Of a stretch of DNA of 64,000 nucleotides, positions 23,301-33,871 are shown piece after piece. Both the position numbers and the translations under genes were made by a program. The notes beneath the pieces were generated by a model that made no database searches, had not been told where the DNA came from, and saw only the letters and a list, made by a program, of their open reading frames with translations. The stretch lies in NCBI GenBank assembly GCA_038503075.1, contig JBCAML010000001.1, positions 3,968,001-4,032,000 on the forward strand, written 5' to 3'. Positions within the stretch are counted from its first letter, which is position 1. Every line of letters begins with the position of its first letter. The DNA is from Gyromitra esculenta. Its lineage: Eukaryota; Ascomycota; Pezizomycetes; Pezizales; Discinaceae.

Positions 23301-23565
23301 ATACTGTAGGTGCAGTGGATCAACGATGCTCGTGAGCGATGGAGAGAGGATCTCTGTGCATATCGCGGTGGGCTGGATTGGCGCTTTGAGGAGGAGCTGT
23401 GAGGTGTATTTCTCGAACTAGACAAATGGGTGTTAGCTCCATGGATCAACTGGGAGGAAGGGAGGGGCTCCGAACGCGATCAACGGAGGTCCGAGCCAGG
23501 AGGCATTTGCGGAAGAATTTCTGGAAGGTTTGGATATGCGGGGAGGAGAAAGAGGAGGCCGTCAT
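20320..23565 (-). CDS. MED5: Mediator complex subunit 5 (Med5/Nut1)
   Basis: Five minus-strand exons, 23565-23476, 23417-22629, 22555-22493, 22399-21691 and 21620-20320, join in frame to 983 residues, close to the ~1000 of filamentous-fungal Med5. Med5 is a tail-module subunit of Mediator that relays activator signals to RNA polymerase II. The N-terminus FQKFFRKCLLARTSVDR, the segment GLFVWLNALL, and the C-terminal block with GFILLREPFLLPSLVCGLGW, LQILHWLLIVSN and VLAAWRVLGAKIVVQGI match my recollection of the fungal Med5 family. The rest is helical and poorly conserved, as is usual. Exon 3 is a 63-nt micro-exon (LVGRPQVDDEAVIGYLYSRYR). The donors of introns 1 and 4 would be GTTCGG and GTTCGT, which are unusual; intron 3 uses GTATGG. 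The protein ends in an acidic, Gly/Met/Asp-rich tail. Confidence 0.85.
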
Positions 23566-24697
23566 GACGGGTGGGTTGGAGAGCAAGACATTGCGAGGGT
23601 GAGCTTTTCTGAACGTCGTCCATCCAGGTGCTTACATAAACTCAATGCTGGGGATCTCCAGTCACGGGTGGGAGGCTCTGCGGATAAACTGCTTGGGTCG
23701 TGTGTAACTGTGTAACTGTGTAACTCTGGTAGCTCCCATGCAAGCAATGCCCATCCCTTACTACATGTAGTAAACGATTGGCCTCTTAGGATCGAATGGT
23801 CCGCTAGCACACGCAGCAAGTTATAATGCTCTCTGTATTCAGAGCATTTAGGAGCCCTTTCATGCTCTAGTGAGGCAGTGCCAGCGACGGTTATGCAGAT
23901 CTCTACATTCTATAATTATTTTCCTCCTTCTCTCCTTTGCCACTGTAAACTTTTTTTTGGATATATATTCTCACTAAAAATAACTATCACCACTAGAGTA
24001 GGTACTTCTAGTAAAGTAATGTGATATCTCATTGTATTTTATTTCAGTCATATGAAATCACTCGCTAGCCCTCACGATCATAACCACAGCTTACACTATA
24101 TAAAAATGAAGTTTAAAGCAGTTATGATAAAATCAGCTGCATTCACATATATCCTAGGAGATTCTACCAGAAACCAGCATCTTAGCCATATATTAAATCA
24201 CTCTAGTACGGGAGAGCGCGGCGGAATTCGTGTCCAGCCAATAAGATATCCTGAGTGATATCACGTGATGGCGTTCAGCGCTATGGAGTCCCTAAACACG
24301 TGGTTTGGCCCAAACCTCTCCCTTTCAAACACTTCTCTTGAACATATCTTCTAACTGCTTTTAACTTCCCTTGCACATTTCAGGCTCCGAAGAACGAGTT
24401 CTGGTGCTTCGAACCCTATTTCTTAACAATCTCTCTGGTCTTGAGACCTCTCCCTTGATCTCGCCAGCTTAACTGTTATATGGTATGATACTTCCATTAA
24501 TCACATCATATCTCCAAAAAAAACGAGCAAAAACGGATTCCATGAATCCCCTTAAAGTCTTGCAGACTCGATGACGAATTTACCGTTCCGACCGTTTCGC
24601 TATGCCCGCCTACCTGTTTCTGTGCAGTGAAAAAATCACTATCCGCAAAGATCCCAAGAACTAATGACTATCAGAGATCTGGCGAAATATAGGTTTA
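23566..24697. other. Intergenic, no gene seen
   Basis: This region lies upstream of MED5. It includes a short direct repeat (GTGTAACT, three times) at 23701-23723, a TACATGTA at 23762 and AT-rich DNA. No gene is seen. Confidence 0.5.
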
Positions 24698-24830
24698 CTC
24701 GCAATAGGCATAAAGAACCCGAAAATGACTTTTGCTGGTAATAGTTTTTGGTTCGTCTTAATTTGCCGCACCCACGACTTAGCTGGTTAGCTCACATTTG
24801 CATTTTCGGGTTCTTTATGCCTGCTGCGAG
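24698..24830. mobile_element. 133-bp MITE (family A), TA target duplication
   Basis: The left end reads CTCGCAATAGGCATAAAGAA and continues CCCGAAAATG. The right end, reverse-complemented, reads CTCGCAGCAGGCATAAAGAA and continues CCCGAAAATG. The inverted repeat is therefore about 30 bp with two mismatches. TA flanks both ends (24696-24697 and 24831-24832), as for Tc1/mariner-type elements. The interior has no coding capacity. A sibling copy sits at 57209-57724. Confidence 0.88.
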
Positions 24831-24832
24831 TA

Positions 24833-25705
24833 TGTAGGAGCCGTGCTTGTGAAGAAATATACGATCATTAATAGCTGCGAGAGATAAAGTAATGGGATGA
24901 TTATCTCGTTACCCCTGTTTCAACCCCAATTATATTACCATGGGTTGATTAGAGCAAACTTAGGAGAGACGAAATTGAGCTTGCCAAGCTCAGTGGTGCG
25001 GGTAAAACGCTACCGTCAATCAACACCTACCCGACCAAGCTTCAATACAGTATATTTCGGTAGATTGCATCTGCAAACCAATGATAAGTTGGACGGGAGA
25101 AGACATTTCGTAAAAGTGGACTTCTAATATATATTATAAGTTCACGAGTATGAACAAGGATAAAAAAAGAGTTCGACTTAATCATTGGTTGACAGCTTCC
25201 CATCGAGTACGAGCTCCAGATACAACCCCAGCTAGCCCCGTTCCCAGAAACCGCTATCTACCCCAGCGGTTAATACGACTCTTTTCTTGGGAACAAACCA
25301 ATAACTGGAAACCACGTTTGGAGGCATAAAAATAGCTTCTTGTAAGACTGGATGGGAATAAGACTATCACCTATTCTCAGATTATCCTTAATTACCACTA
25401 GCTGAGATACAAGATAGCAATTGACCCCCAACAACTCCAGACAATATAGGAAATAATAAAAAGGAATAAGGAAAGGTAAATGAAAATAATGATAATGGTA
25501 TCTCCTCTTATCATCGACGTATCCGTTGCCGTTACAGATCCCCCGTTGTTTACACACAAAAAATAATAATGAGATGCTAATACCTGACCCCAAGAGTTGT
25601 ATCAAATCACAGTCTTCAAACCCCTCCGACCCGCCACACGCTTGCAAGAGAATCTCCCGACTACAAAACCACGCCGCTACCCCAGAGTGAGAGAAAATAA
25701 CTACC
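24833..25705. other. Intergenic, no gene seen
   Basis: AT-rich DNA downstream of the conserved protein at 25706. The minus-strand open frame of 186 codons at 25270-25830 has no recognisable motif and overlaps the end of the real gene in another frame. No gene is seen. Confidence 0.45.
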
Positions 25706-26458
25706 TTAACACCCATCCATATGCCCATCCCCCAATACCGGCGCCCTTGCTCCCAGCATCCAATCCTCCATCGCCAACCACTTCGACCACAAGTTCTCCG
25801 CGTTCTCGATCTCGCCATTATCCACCTCACTCAGCGGCATAAGATATGGCACGGCTTCTTCCATTACCACATCATACTCCTTCTTCACGCTTGCCCAACC
25901 GCCACTCTTGGCAGCAAATAAATAATTTCTTCTCTCCTGTTCATGCATTGGGCCGACCCCGCACTCCCAGTCATCACCAAACCACCCATGCAAGATCGCC
26001 GGCACGTCGAATCCCGTCGCGACCAACCGCCGCACATACGGATGCAACGACACCCAACCGTGCTGGCTCACGGTCGGGTGCGACGGCGGTTGCTGGCCGT
26101 ACGCGCCGGGAGGCCGAAACGGGGGCGGCGGACGACTTGAGGGAACATTGGAGCCTGTAGCCTGCAGGCTCCCCCGCTGGAATGGCAGTTTGATATTGAC
26201 GAATGCTGCAAGGGCCTGGCACGGATAACTGTGCTGTGCGACTTCGAGGAAGTAGCGCTGACAGCTTTGATACTTAGGATACCAGCTGATAACATCGAAT
26301 TGGGACTCCGAGGACTGCGGCTGTGTTGCGCGGGGGTGGTTGTTGTGGTTGTTAGTGCTAGAGCCGGCGCTCGAGGACCCGGGGGTGCCGCTAGAAGAAG
26401 ACGGGTGTGTGTGTGCAGAGTTAAAGAAAGATGTCGGGGGGCGCGAGTTATAGTCCAT
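25706..26458 (-). CDS. Conserved fungal protein of unknown function
   Basis: This is a single minus-strand exon of 250 residues starting MDYNSRPPTSFF. The first ~50 residues are low-complexity (Ser, Thr, His, Asn). A compact conserved-looking region follows: FDVISWYPKYQSCQRYFLEV, QHSYPCQALAAFVNIKLPFQ, a Pro-rich linker, then WVSLHPYVRRLVATGFDVPA, ILHGWFGDDWECGVGPMHEQ, ERRNYLFAAKSGGWASVKKE and a C-terminal MDWM-like acidic helix. I recall this pattern from conserved, uncharacterised ascomycete proteins, so it is a real gene, but no function is known to me. The frame is open upstream to about 26557 without an ATG, so the ATG at 26458 is taken as the start. The start is preceded by a long frame read-through that could indicate an upstream exon. 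Confidence 0.75.
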   Translation of the reverse strand: MDYNSRPPTSFFNSAHTHPSSSSGTPGSSSAGSSTNNHNNHPRATQPQSSESQFDVISWYPKYQSCQRYFLEVAQHSYPCQALAAFVNIKLPFQRGSLQATGSNVPSSRPPPPFRPPGAYGQQPPSHPTVSQHGWVSLHPYVRRLVATGFDVPAILHGWFGDDWECGVGPMHEQERRNYLFAAKSGGWASVKKEYDVVMEEAVPYLMPLSEVDNGEIENAENLWSKWLAMEDWMLGARAPVLGDGHMDGC

Positions 26459-29400
26459 GGCCCCTGGATTCTGAGCGCTCCCCTGAGCGAGAGACTTTGG
26501 CGTTTCGCGAGTGGGAGAGTATGGGGGCAGGATCTCGTGTTTGCGTTGATGCAGCAACGACAGTATCGGAAGGTTCCGCTGCAGAGCCGCTTCAACGACT
26601 CCCTTTCCTTTTTCTTTATCTTTATCTTTATCTTTTTTGCTTTTTGTAGCGATGAGCTCGGTTGGGTAGAAAGATTGATGATGTGAGGCTTAGGTACTGC
26701 AGTAAACGTCAAATCTGTAACTTCGGCGAAAAAATCAACCTCGTATCCGCAAGATATCAAGCTCGGTCGGCGTCCTGGAGTATCAACTGCTTCGACTTTA
26801 AGTATCAGAAGAAGAGAGCACTAAGCCAACTACTTGGGAATATCTCGTCTCATCTCATCTTCCACCGCCAGCCCCGGCCCCACATCCAACTACTTATAAG
26901 CTCAATTTCATTCTCTCCCATCGTGGGAGATTTCGAAGAGAGTTGTCTCGGCCTTTTCGGAGTGCAGATCATTCGCCCACGGAGAGGTTGAAAGGGGGAC
27001 GCGGTGGCGACGGGAGAAAAAAGCAATTGCGGTGTGTGTACAGACATAGGGTCCTGTTCCAGTTCCACCACCAGTTCTTCCTCCATGACCACCATCGTCA
27101 CTATCATCACTACCATTATCACCATCACCATCACCATCACCAAACAGCATGAGGGTCTCAGTTAGGCAGAGGCATACGTATATCGAAACCTCGAAGCGGT
27201 TTTGGGAGTGGGCAGGAACACGGCCATTTCAGTTCAGCTCAGCTCAGCTCAAGAGGAAATTTGGCTCCACACCGCCTCCACAAAACCACTCTCGGGATAA
27301 TGTATTGTATGAAGGGCCCAGTGCGGCCTATTCCAGCCTCAAGCGGAGTGCCCGAGAGATGCCTTAACACGGTCCAACATCGGGGAGAAATTTCTAACAC
27401 CCGCGATGACATAAATGCGTAGGGTCTGGAATCGAAAGGGTACATGCATGAGCGGACTGGCTGTTTCTCGTCTAAGTTTATGTAGGTACCGTCTGTCTGC
27501 CTGCCAAAAAGGAAGGGGGAAAAAAAGCAAGTAAAGTAACTATGGCATGGTAGCGTTGTTGTAGCACAGTATGGTATGGCGTAATCGCTCCCGATTAATG
27601 ATGCCCGGATACTTACAGAATCTATCACCGGTGATCGGGGCGGGGGAAGGGTGGAACAGCTGCTCGGCAGGTAAGGGCCGTACCGCACCCAACACCCCCA
27701 CGGCTGGGTGTCGTGGGAGAACGAGGATATCATAAATGCACGCTTCTAAGGGACGGCCAGTGACATTCTAGCGGTCAAACTACACGTCTACTGCTTTCGG
27801 AGAGGATGGCAACAGTGGCTTGTATCTAGGGTGAGCTACTCCGCACCCAGAGACTCTCGAGACATATTATCTAGAAAGGTGGACAGTGTAAGCGAGCTTG
27901 ACAGGACCACTTTCCCAACCTCGGACCTATCCGATGCTCCCTTCTTCGGTATTGTGGGACTTGACAGGAAATATCGGCGACCTACTAATCCCTCAGATTT
28001 GTGCCATGGCCCTAATCTTCGTCGCCTAACATTCACGAAATCGAGCCGCCGATGTGAACACGCGATCTGCTCTGGAGATGAATATCGTATTTCTTTTGCC
28101 GAGTTAATTATTGAAAGTTTGTTTTTCCTCCCATCCACATCTTCGCCTCTTTAATCCGCACAACAAGATAAGCGGGAAGCATGGTGCTCGAAAACACCCT
28201 CTCAACAGCCGTAAACCCTTGTTCCTGGTGCGGGACGATATCAGAAATCTACACTTCTGTGGCTTCGTTTCCGATCTGGAAGTCTCTAATTTATGTTTTA
28301 TTTTTACGCGTGCAGTCTGCGGAGATACATGTACCTGTACTCCACGCATACATATTTTCACCTTTCACAACCTAGTCTCCTGAGAAATCATTGGATGAGC
28401 CTAGCGGATTGGACCGGCCACATGATAAGAGCATAACAGGATTGGAGGGGGCTATTTGAGTTTCTCTATACACCTTCCGGCACGAATCTATCAGGCCCGC
28501 CAGTTTGATACATCATCTAAAGACTACTTTGAGCGGAAAGCACATATCGATACTGCCAGATTCGCGACAATCAGATCGATAGAGCGAGTCGGGGCAAGCG
28601 GCTATCTACTAGCATGCAGGTAAGGCACAAGAAGAGAGATACGATAGGCAGGCTCTCTGTAGGCCCCTGTCGGGAGATGTAATGCAGGGAAACATCCACG
28701 GCTACGAGTCAATGCCACCTAAAGCTCTGCAGATCAGGGAAGTAACCAGGTTAAGGAAACGGGGCGTCTGGAGAGCTTCAAGGTCTCGGGTGGGAAGTTC
28801 CATGGTTCATCCGAATTAACCTATAGATCAAGCTAGGTACTATAGTTGAATGCCAAGTGAGAATCTGGTAGCGTGCGTTCCACAAGCGCCCCAAATCAAC
28901 TACCTCGCAAAGCAGATATGTTTTATAGATCACAAACAGAGTGATATCCTATTGCAATATCGCTCACTGTGCGATGTTTGGTGGGTTCGATCCACATGCT
29001 CTAGGGTGAAAAAATAATATTCTGTAAACTCAACTGAAACACTCACGTCGACGTTGTTTTTTCGTATTAGGAAACTTGAACCTTGCCATTAGAGTGCCTA
29101 GCTGACTACATGTACATGTATCCTTGTGGAGAGTCGAGATTTGCGGTCATGTACCTTGACATCCCGCGATTAACGCTGGTCTCGCAAAGGCAGAGAGAGG
29201 TGCAATAACTATTACCACGTCTATTCTAGCCAAGTTACTTCCCCACGGGAAAATCTTATCGAAGCAAGATTGGGAAATCAGCGCATGGATTATATCTACT
29301 CCATATCGATATTCCTCGAGTCGCATATGTGAGGGCTGCCGCACCAATCAAGCCTCCCGCTCCCGTCGGGAACGTATTTTAGGAAGCTATGAGCCTATAG

Positions 29401-30012
29401 TTACACATTTTCCTCTGAACTCGACCTCCGCGGCGTTGGAGCGATCATCATGGCCACGGCTTCTGGGTCGTAATGTTAGACCAGGGCATGCTCCGATCCC
29501 TTGGGCTGGGCCTTCCGGGGGAGCATCACATTATTGGATTAGATCCGCGAACATCCAGAGGATGTTTACATGTCTAGGATGTTAAACATGAGGGGCTTTG
29601 AGGTTTCACATGCGGTGTGGAAGAAAAAAAGCAATCTGCGGAATGGGCTTCCAACTTGACATTTCCCTTTGATCACGAAGCCTATATCAACATGTTACAC
29701 GTGTACACAAAAACGCCGAGGCTGGTGGTATCGTTTTTCGTCAGGACGGGGGAGGGCTATAGCAGCAGGGTCTCAGTTCAGTTGACGACACTCAAGACAC
29801 CAAATACCACACCCACACTCCTCCTCCCATCCCCCCATCCCCCCCCTTAACTACACGCTTTTGAGTGCGTTATTGTGTTCTAATGTTCTCTTACAATTAA
29901 ATGATTTATCTACACTCTTAGGCAGTGTTTACCTTGTTTCACCCTCACTTCTCCGGAGGTTTTTGGCTCATGGACCCTCTGGATGTGCCTACTGAAACCT
30001 TTTAGCGGATGT
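26459..30012. other. Start of the gene desert
   Basis: No gene is supported. The open frames here (for example 27239-27733 minus, 164 codons) lack start codons, domains or intron signals. Included are a CTTTAT run at 26612-26635, a CAY-rich microsatellite at 27078-27142, and TACATGTA at 28326, 29107 and 29113. Confidence 0.5.
27078..27142. repeat. CCATCA-type microsatellite
   Basis: Imperfect tandem CACCAT/CATCAC triplet repeats, purest at 27120-27142. The apparent His-rich open frame through it is a by-product of the repeat. Confidence 0.8.
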
Positions 30013-30153
30013 TGGTTTAGATTAGTGGTTTAATGTTAGGGTTAGATGGTTTAGAAGGTTTGGGTTAGGAGGTTTATGTTTAGGGTTAGGCGGTTTATGT
30101 TAAGGGTTAGGGGGTTTCTTGTTAGGGTTAGTGGTTTAGGGGGTTAGGGTTGT
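30013..30153. repeat. Interstitial telomere-like minisatellite
   Basis: About six degenerate units of roughly 21 bp begin GGTTT and contain TTAGGGTTAG. The clearest units are GGTTTATGTTTAGGGTTAGG+C, GGTTTATGTTAAGGGTTAGG+G and GGTTTCTTGTTAGGGTTAGT. TTAGGG is the telomeric repeat of most filamentous fungi. The array is not pure telomere repeat but a minisatellite with telomere motifs embedded, lying inside the window rather than at an end. A GC-rich palindromic stretch (GGGGCCCCC at 30157-30165) follows. Confidence 0.8.
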
Positions 30154-32421
30154 GATGGGGCCCCCGGCAGGGGGATAACAACCCGCAGGGGGTTTCCCCT
30201 GTTTTGGATATTATATTAACTAGAGTAGTCGTGGTAAACCCTTTCAAAGCTATGGAAACCGGTCGGTTTAGGTGGTGTCAATTGAACTGAGACCCTGCTG
30301 CTATAAACCACTCCTCAGGACGATGAGGTGTTGCGGGAGTTAGGGCCTGGTGGCTTATGTCTCCAATGTTTGAGGAGGGCCCGTGATTGTTGTCCGAGCT
30401 TAGGTGACATATTCCCTAGGATCTGGCGAGATGGACTGAGACATTGAAACTGTCTTTTATAGCACTTAAAGTATTAATCACTTTGTGGGTTTAGCTCCTA
30501 CTGACTTAGGACTACATACATGTATATACATGCCGAGAGATCGGGCTGCGCACGTATGCCAAGATTCAAGATTTGTTGGTCAACTTTAAATCATGATCCT
30601 AGTCAGGCTTACAAATTATTCCCCTCTGTGCTCTACCCCCGAAAGATTTGGAAACAACACATGTAACCGAGCGCATGGCTTTGGGGTTGTTTCCAAGCCT
30701 AGCAAACCATTCAGCTGGAAGAGTTTGACAGGCCTAGGCACTACGTAGGGTTTCGGAATATTTGCCACAGAGAAATCTCATGATCCACGAGCTTCTCGCG
30801 TGAAACTAATTCTTTTCACACCCTCCTTGAATCATGACAATTAATATACGAGAATTACGTATAAGCATAAACAATTGCTTGTGCACATTAACAATTTTCC
30901 CAAAACCCGACCGGACTGCAGTGGGTGCTTGCTTTCAATGAGATGTACATAACTGAACAAAGTTTGTTTGCACACACGGTTTTGATGGCTTGGAGGGCGT
31001 CTCATGAGGCATAAGAAACGAGGGAAAGTTAAACCGGTGATTATGAATCTTTTTTCCGAGTCCTGGGGATCCCCGTCGTTTGGGACTCTATTGCTCTCGC
31101 TGTGATACTATGCGTTGCGTGTCCTTCAAAGAGGTTCTACAGACCCTTTATCTTATTCAAGCTCTAATGATCCAAGCAGGAGATTTGGGTTTTCTCGTTT
31201 CTCGCTCGTCTTTTTTCCCACGATATTACTATGGCCATGTGCTGCCGGGCGGCTTCTCAGTTCTTTTCTGATATTTTTTAGCTTCCGCACGGCTGGGTTA
31301 AGAGACAAGAGATATCTTTACAGAGCCAACGCTTTTCTAGGAAGAAACATAACAGTTTATATTTCTGGAGAGTTTCTCTGGCCCTCCCAGCCGATAAATA
31401 CATGGTTTATCACTCGGTTTTTGGATAATTCGGTGAGCGACAACTTGAACTACGCTAACGAGAAGTTTTTTTTTTGCTTTCGCGCTGCAAAGTTTAAGTA
31501 GCGCACTGGAGTCTTGCAAAGCGTCTTGGGGCACTGTGTGGCTCCGCCACCGAAGCTATGAACGGTCTTTTGCCTGGATCAAACTCAGCTAGGACTTAAC
31601 GTCATAAGGCGCTGAGCCCTGTCGGCTTCAGTGGTTCGGGGATGAAAGTCACTTCTATACAGCCAATCTGCTAGAGGATCCAGTTGTATCTACAGCCTTG
31701 CTCTTGGTTGAGACGTGTCGATTCTTCCGCCCCCGGGCTCGGGGCCAGCGGCGCTTGGACCCAGTTCCTCCTAAGCCTACCCATTCGTTCGCCTTAGTTT
31801 TCAGTTCAGCCACTGGCCGAAACGCCATCATATCAAGATCTATTTTCATATGTACTGCATCCTTCTTCTCCTTCTTCTAGCTTAGACTAAAATAAACTTT
31901 GCTTGTTTGCGATCTAGATGAGAGACACTCTAACGGCGGTTATTTATCCCCTAGATCTTAGTCGTGATAGATGTCGCGAGATGTGACAAGGATGTAATCA
32001 CTACCAAATCAAGGTATTGGGTTCCAGAGAAGTAATCGGTTCAAAAACAACGGTTCAAAAAACACACACCCCCAATCCCTTCACGGAAAGCTGCAAGTAA
32101 GACGGGGCTTTCCGATAGACGAAATATTGCAGATTAGACATGTCGAGTTTGGTTCGGGAAAGCTCAGCAAACGAAGGCACCGACAAAAGCAATGGGCTTT
32201 GGCCCCACGCGATCCTTCGCCCTGTACTTTGAGGCTTGAAATCGTTCAAACGTCCCCACCTCAGCAAGCCAATCAAGCCTACACCCTAAAGCATTCGCGA
32301 TGGCCAGACCCGATCCTACCCAAATGCGAGGAATGTGTTTCAACACAAAGGGTTACGTTATTAGAGTGGGTCCGTGTACTAATACTTATAGATGGTTAAC
32401 TGTCACATTCACATACGTATA
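30154..32421. other. Gene desert, continued
   Basis: No supported gene. TACATGTA occurs at 30517. Short open frames at 31080-31501 and 31655-31880 show no motif. Confidence 0.5.
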
Positions 32422-32544
32422 CTCGTTCCCGGGCATATGAACCGGGGACAAGGAGAGTGGCTTTGTATAACACACAGCCTGAGAATGGTGTCGTAGCATA
32501 CAAAGCCCACCCCCTGCTTTCTGGTTCATATTCCTGGGAACGAG
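32422..32544. mobile_element. MITE-like hairpin, 123 bp
   Basis: The left arm begins CTCGTTCCCGGGCATATGAA and the right arm, reverse-complemented, begins CTCGTTCCCAGGAATATGAA. Both continue for about 50 bases with partial matching, ending in GTGGCTTTGTAT on the left and GTGGGCTTTGTAT on the right. The element is almost entirely arms, so it could fold into a long imperfect hairpin. TA precedes the left end, but the right end is followed by AA, so the target duplication is not clear. Confidence 0.65.
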
Positions 32545-33838
32545 AACTTGTAATTTTTTTGGCCGGCAATTAAGCTTCTTGAGTCTAATTAGGTGTATGA
32601 ACTGATTGGTTTAGATCTTCCTTTGTGAGATGCTCTTCTACCAGATATTAAAAAGAGTAAACCTAGAACCCCACAACATGTCCAGCCTTAAGTTACATCT
32701 TCCCAGTTTTGGGCTCGTCACGCTGAGCGTACTTCCAGAAAGGCAAACCCATAAATCAAAAGGGATACCAACCCCAAGACGTAAGATTCTTCACTCTTCC
32801 CGCTACTCCCAGCCTTTGAATTATCTTGACAAGGTTTTGCGACTAGCCTAAGAGGGAACCCGTCCATTCGATGAACTTCTTTCTTCGGTAGGGGTCGCTA
32901 ATGTCGTACCTAACCCTGGGTGCATTAATGGGTCTACAATAGTAGTAATTGTAAGGGTTTATTTGTATACGGATAGACAAAAACTGCTTGACTACCCTGA
33001 GCCCCCACGGGTTAAATTTGGTTCTATGGCGAGGTTAACTCATGCTAAATTTAACAGACATAAAACCCTAATCCACCAAACTCTCGAATTTTGGCCACGT
33101 AACCATCACCATTTATCTATTAATTTGATCAACTAGCTCCGGCCCCCCAAGATCTACTGCATTACGATAGCTCTATATGTATAGTACTCTAGTCTCGACA
33201 GAGGAGTTATTCGGCGTACGCTGGACACTCCTTCTAAGAATACTTATCACCAAACCCCACCTAGAAAAACTGCGAAGCAGAACTAAAGAAATAACGTCCT
33301 ATATAGGGTCAACTATAGCTATTCGCCGCTACTCTGGAAGACAATTACTCCCATAATTATGGCCGAATCGTCTTTGCCCTTGAGAAATCGCTGCACTGAT
33401 ATAAACGGGTGATATCTTGTGATGAAGAAAGACGTATATCGCTAAATTTGCTCATATTGCGAAAGCAGCCGAGCACTACGTACCGCATTTTCTACAAAAT
33501 CTCTACCGTTCTCTTTAGTTCTTATATTAACCATTACCTAATTTCTTACTGAATAAAATAAAATAAACCCCAAATTATCTTAAGTCCTTCATCTAGTCGT
33601 AACTTCCCTAGAGCTATTTTCAAGAAGACAAACCGTCGTAGCTAATACAGGTTATTGGTATGTGCCAGTAGTAATACCACCAACTTCGCCCGTGGTAACT
33701 ATTGAAATATCTTGTTGATTGGATATGAAATCATTTCCTCAAGATTCGCTTTATCAGTTTCTTGGTGCTGGTATCATGGCCATAAAGTTCCATGCATGTT
33801 CTATCGATACAGGCTCCTTTGTGGCAATCTATTATTCA

Positions 33839-33871
<33 letters not shown>

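Noticed and set aside
25270..25830. 186-codon minus-strand frame
   Set aside because: Overlaps the C-terminus of the conserved protein in another frame and contains low-complexity aromatic runs from AT-rich DNA.
27239..27733. 164-codon minus-strand frame
   Set aside because: No recognisable domain, a proline and serine-rich composition, and no support from the neighbouring sequence.
28975..29005. GGGTTCGATCCAC, like a tRNA B box
   Set aside because: No matching acceptor stem, anticodon arm or A box could be found around it.
30001..30160. True telomere end
   Set aside because: Repeats are degenerate with a ~21-bp period, are internal, and single-orientation sequence continues for tens of kilobases on both sides.
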